Assembly: GCA_937951685.1 (NCBI GenBank)
Contig: CALFBG010000037.1
Span: 1 to 33,920 of the forward strand
Source: an uncultured Saprospiraceae bacterium
GTDB taxonomy: Bacteria; Bacteroidota; Bacteroidia; Chitinophagales; Saprospiraceae
DNA length: 33,920 nt
Direction of reading: 5' to 3'
This document shows, piece after piece, positions 31,202-33,920 of this stretch. Positions within the stretch are counted from its first letter, which is position 1, and every line of letters begins with the position of its first letter. The notes under the pieces are model-generated. The model saw only the letters and a program-made list of their open reading frames with translations, did not search any database and was not told the origin of the DNA. Made by a program: the position numbers and the translations under genes.

Positions 31202-32983
31202 TTAATTTCGAAAAGCTTCCGCTATTTTTTGTTGATACTTTTCGACAATATAAGCACGTCTAAGTTTCATGGTCGTTGTTAGTTCACCCGCTTCTACCGT
31301 CCAATCCTCGTAGAGCAATTTTATCCTTCGAATTTTTTCTACGTTTCTTAAGCCTTCGTTGAGTATAGCAATTTCTCTCTCCATTAATCCCTGTACTTTA
31401 GGGTTGAGCACCATAAACTGCGGGGAAGTCCAATGTACCTTATTCTCTTCACACCATAATTTGAGTGGAGTAAATGCTGGAACAATCAACGCAATGACGT
31501 AGGGACGATTAAAGCCAACGATCATACATTGACTAATATATCGCGAACTTAAAAGTACATTTTCAACAACTTGAGGAGCGACGTATTTGCCACTGGTTGT
31601 TTTAAAGATATCTTTTTTACGATCTGTAATTTTTAAAAACCGCTTATGCACAATTTGTCCAATGTCTCCCGTCCTAAACCAACCCTCTTTATCCAAGACT
31701 TCTTGAGTTAACGCTTCTTGCTGGTAATATCCCATCATGACGTTTGGTCCTCTTACGACGATTTCTCCTTCCCCTTTTTCGTTGGCTTCAATTATTTTTA
31801 ATTCAATTCCTGGGATTGGAATACCAACCGTTCCATATCGAACACCGCCTGGCTCGAAGCGATTAAAGGCAATAACGGGTGCAGTTTCCGTTAGTCCATA
31901 GCCTTCACGTACTTCGATACCTGCTGCGGCAAAAATTCGGCATAATTTCTCTTGCAGTGCTGCTGCGCCTACCATGATGCCCTCTATTTTCCCACCCATT
32001 GCCTTTCTCCAATGCCGATAGACTAAAATATCTGCGACAAATAAGAGCATTCGATAACGCATTCCCATTTTTCTGCGCCCGCGATAACGTTCTGCCAAAC
32101 CCAAGGACCAATGAATCATACGTCTTCCCAGTTTTCCCTTTGTCGCAGCGAGGGTTAGAATACCATCGTGCATTTTTTCTAAAACTCTAGGCACACAAGC
32201 AAAGTATTGAGGCTTAATCTCCTGCAATCGCTCCATTAGGATTTCTGGTCGATCTACGTAGTAAACGGAAGCGCCTACGGCGAGGTAAGTATATACGACC
32301 ATCCGTTCAAGAATATGACTCAAGGGCAAAAAACTAACTACCCGCTTCTCACAATTAATGGGTACTAAGGAAATGGTAGCTTTAATATTGCTGACAATAT
32401 TTTTATGCGAAAGCATGACACCTTTGGGTATACCAGTTGTTCCCGAAGTGTAAAGAATCGTTACTAAATCCTCTTCTTGAATAGTCGCTTTTAGTGTGGC
32501 GAGTGCGGAGAGATGTTCGGCAGAAGGTTTGATTAATAATTCTTGTAAAGATTTAACGTTCGGAAGTGATTCGATGCTATAGATATTCTTAAGCGAATGT
32601 CCTCCTTCATTAGCGGCGGCTATTTTGTCGTACATGGCTTGGTTAGAAACAATGGCCAGCGTCGCTTTTGCATCATTAATGATGTAGTTTAATTCTTTCG
32701 TAGGCACGGTAGCGTGAATTGGGATGACGATCACACCGATTTGCTGCATTCCCAAATCTAGAAAGTTCCAAAACGGACTTCCACAATGCACCAATAATAA
32801 GACCTTATCGTTTCTGACGAGCCCTTGTTCTAATAGTCCGGCACTCACTCGATTAACCATATCGATACATTCCTCAGTGGAATAGTTTTTCCAATGAGCG
32901 CCTGCTCGGTATGCCAAGGCTACCTTTTGAGGATACCGCGCTTGTTGATACGGTAGAATATCGAATAACCGTTTGAAGTCCAT
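31202..32983 (-). CDS. Long-chain acyl-CoA synthetase (AMP-forming), copy 2
   Basis: A 593-residue paralogue of the preceding ligase with the same activity class. The P-loop is LYTSGTTGIPKGV (177-189). YGLTE is at 362-366, the GD aspartate is Asp440, the hinge is ITDRKKD (452-458) and the catalytic lysine is Lys573 in TTTMKLRR. It is more basic in the middle (RGRRKMGMRYRM, 301-312) than copy 1. All catalytic residues are kept, so both copies should be active and may differ in chain-length preference. It could be co-transcribed with copy 1, because no terminator is seen in the 175-bp space between them. Confidence 0.93.
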   Translation of the reverse strand: MDFKRLFDILPYQQARYPQKVALAYRAGAHWKNYSTEECIDMVNRVSAGLLEQGLVRNDKVLLLVHCGSPFWNFLDLGMQQIGVIVIPIHATVPTKELNYIINDAKATLAIVSNQAMYDKIAAANEGGHSLKNIYSIESLPNVKSLQELLIKPSAEHLSALATLKATIQEEDLVTILYTSGTTGIPKGVMLSHKNIVSNIKATISLVPINCEKRVVSFLPLSHILERMVVYTYLAVGASVYYVDRPEILMERLQEIKPQYFACVPRVLEKMHDGILTLAATKGKLGRRMIHWSLGLAERYRGRRKMGMRYRMLLFVADILVYRHWRKAMGGKIEGIMVGAAALQEKLCRIFAAAGIEVREGYGLTETAPVIAFNRFEPGGVRYGTVGIPIPGIELKIIEANEKGEGEIVVRGPNVMMGYYQQEALTQEVLDKEGWFRTGDIGQIVHKRFLKITDRKKDIFKTTSGKYVAPQVVENVLLSSRYISQCMIVGFNRPYVIALIVPAFTPLKLWCEENKVHWTSPQFMVLNPKVQGLMEREIAILNEGLRNVEKIRRIKLLYEDWTVEAGELTTTMKLRRAYIVEKYQQKIAEAFRN

Positions 32984-33175
32984 TCCGTGATGGCGTGGTT
33001 TTGAGTGGGTTGAAGAAATCGTATTGGTGACTGCAAGTGTAAAAGTTGTATGCTGCGAGCGGTCAAAAGCTAAAGATGAAACAACTTCCTTTAAAATTAA
33101 AAAATTATCTCAATTATCAAACCTAATTGCCTCAACTAAAAAGGAAAACTCAATCGTTACGGTGCTTATATAACA

Positions 33176-33216
33176 AAAGGAAGGCCTGACTTACGCCAGA
33201 CCTTCCTTTATTTGCT
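33176..33216 (-). terminator. Terminator after the YceI gene
   Basis: AAAGGAAGG (33176-33184) pairs with CCTTCCTTT (33201-33209). A further CTG/CAG extends the stem across one mismatch. On the minus strand it is followed by TGTTATATAAG, a weak T-tract. It lies about 40 bp beyond the YceI stop codon. Confidence 0.72.
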
Positions 33217-33249
33217 AATACTTTTGATTACTTAAGTACCAAAGGCAAA

Positions 33250-33915
33250 TTACTTCGTTGCGTTCAAGGTAACTACCAAAGCTACGTCGTCGTTGATCAA
33301 CATATCTTTTGCCGTTCCTAAGATACCAGAGTTAAAGTTAACGCCCCAAGTTGTACGATTAATCATAAACTTTGGTGTTTGTGCCATTACTTTATCTCCT
33401 ACCACGCCAACGTGTGCTGGAAAAGTAATACTGTGTGTCTTATCTTTCAAGGTTAAGTTACCAGTAATTTCGTGGGTTGCATCTTCTCTCCCAGAAACTG
33501 CTTTCGCACTAGTGATTACAAATTTACCCGTAGGGTATTTCTCTACTTCGAAGAAATCACCTGATTTTAAGTGACCTTCCAACTTTTCTTTTCCTTCACC
33601 GCTTTTCAAGTCGGTAGAAACTAAAGAACCCATATTCATTGTAAATTCACCACCCGTAACGGTACCGTTAGCTACTTTTACAGTTCCTCCAGTAATAGAG
33701 ATAGTTCCTTGGTGAGAATCTCCTGTAGGCTTGTTTCCGGTCCATCTTACCATACTTGTTGCAACGTCTACTTTATAAGCTTCACCTGCGGTGTCCGTTG
33801 TTGCTGTTACGGCTGGTTTAGCCTTCGCTTTGTCTGCGCTTTCAGTATTGTTTTTACAAGAAACGACCATGCTAATTGCTAGTAACATGATCAAACACTT
33901 TGTTAATGTCTTCAT
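33250..33915 (-). CDS. YceI-family lipoprotein
   Basis: A 221-residue exported protein of the YceI family, a lipocalin-like barrel thought to bind isoprenoid or other amphiphilic molecules. The signal sequence ends VVSC with Cys20 as the likely lipidated residue. A low-complexity linker (about 21-45) leads into the YceI domain. Family features include YKVDVATSMVRWTGNKPTG (47-65), SHQGTISITGG, the GEFTMNMGSL strand, EKYPTGKFVITSA, and the ITGNLTLKDKTHSITFPAHV hallmark near 150-169. The start codon is 5 bp from the window edge, so its promoter is outside. CTTAAGTACCAAAGGCAAA-like sequence at its 3' end resembles the repeat ends of copies A-D but is unpaired. Confidence 0.92.
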   Translation of the reverse strand: MKTLTKCLIMLLAISMVVSCKNNTESADKAKAKPAVTATTDTAGEAYKVDVATSMVRWTGNKPTGDSHQGTISITGGTVKVANGTVTGGEFTMNMGSLVSTDLKSGEGKEKLEGHLKSGDFFEVEKYPTGKFVITSAKAVSGREDATHEITGNLTLKDKTHSITFPAHVGVVGDKVMAQTPKFMINRTTWGVNFNSGILGTAKDMLINDDVALVVTLNATK

Positions 33916-33920
33916 GATTC

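Noticed and set aside
33231..33252. CTTAAGTACCAAAGGCAAATTA resembling a repeat end near the YceI stop codon
   Set aside because: No opposite end is found, and the body would have to lie inside the intact YceI gene. It may be a solo remnant or chance.

Overview
The window looks like ordinary chromosome from a member of the Bacteroidota, most likely the Saprospiria/Lewinella side of the phylum (an inference; no rRNA is present to settle it). The support is: signal peptides ending in A-Q; lineage-typical families (DUF3078, the DUF5686 receptor-like family, a PD40/barrel giant protein, YceI lipoprotein); TAnnTTTG-type -7 boxes with almost no Shine-Dalgarno sequences; and AT-rich DNA. I see no phage, plasmid, rRNA, CRISPR or insertion sequence with a transposase. 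The left edge holds a tRNA-Gln(UUG).

Layout. 1-3.2 kb, minus strand: tRNA-Gln, then a probable operon of secreted M28 peptidase, hypoxanthine phosphoribosyltransferase and alpha/beta hydrolase. 3.2-3.8 kb: a gap with an orphan intrinsic terminator. 3.8-5.7 kb, plus strand: an ECF sigma factor, a small unknown protein and an MscS-type channel. 5.9-10.9 kb, plus: a DUF3078 outer-membrane protein, polA and a divergent lpxD-like acyltransferase. 10.9-12.5 kb: a repeat-rich island around a DUF1963 gene. 12.7-16.4 kb: an OmpA-like protein convergent with a DUF5686 receptor-like protein. 16.4-18.1 kb: rnhB convergent with a metallo-beta-lactamase-fold hydrolase. 18.4-21.9 kb: a PD40/beta-barrel protein of about 1158 residues. 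21.9-25.7 kb, minus: thioredoxin-like protein, M15 peptidase, a conserved unknown protein and a small secreted protein. 26.2-28.1 kb: mnmG. 28.2-33.9 kb, minus: a degenerate M48-like lipoprotein, two tandem long-chain acyl-CoA ligases and a YceI lipoprotein.

The genes are mostly housekeeping (DNA repair, RNA-primer removal, tRNA modification, purine salvage, fatty-acid activation) mixed with cell-envelope proteins; no single pathway ties the window together. Two envelope proteins look like metallopeptidase scaffolds that have lost the HExxH zinc site.

The least expected content is non-coding. A family of short palindromic elements has at least four copies, at 10911-11078, 12173-12340, 16595-16725 and 18298-18346. 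They have related inverted ends, and the larger copies carry a central hairpin whose stem differs between copies but still pairs. Two 168-bp copies lie in opposite orientation around the DUF1963 gene, and their outer 22 bp are a perfect inverted repeat. A different inverted-repeat element adjoins them (12342-12480), and a third motif, GTGAAGTTGTTTTAAAATG, sits in other palindromic gaps. This is the best candidate here for an undescribed mobile or structured-RNA family.
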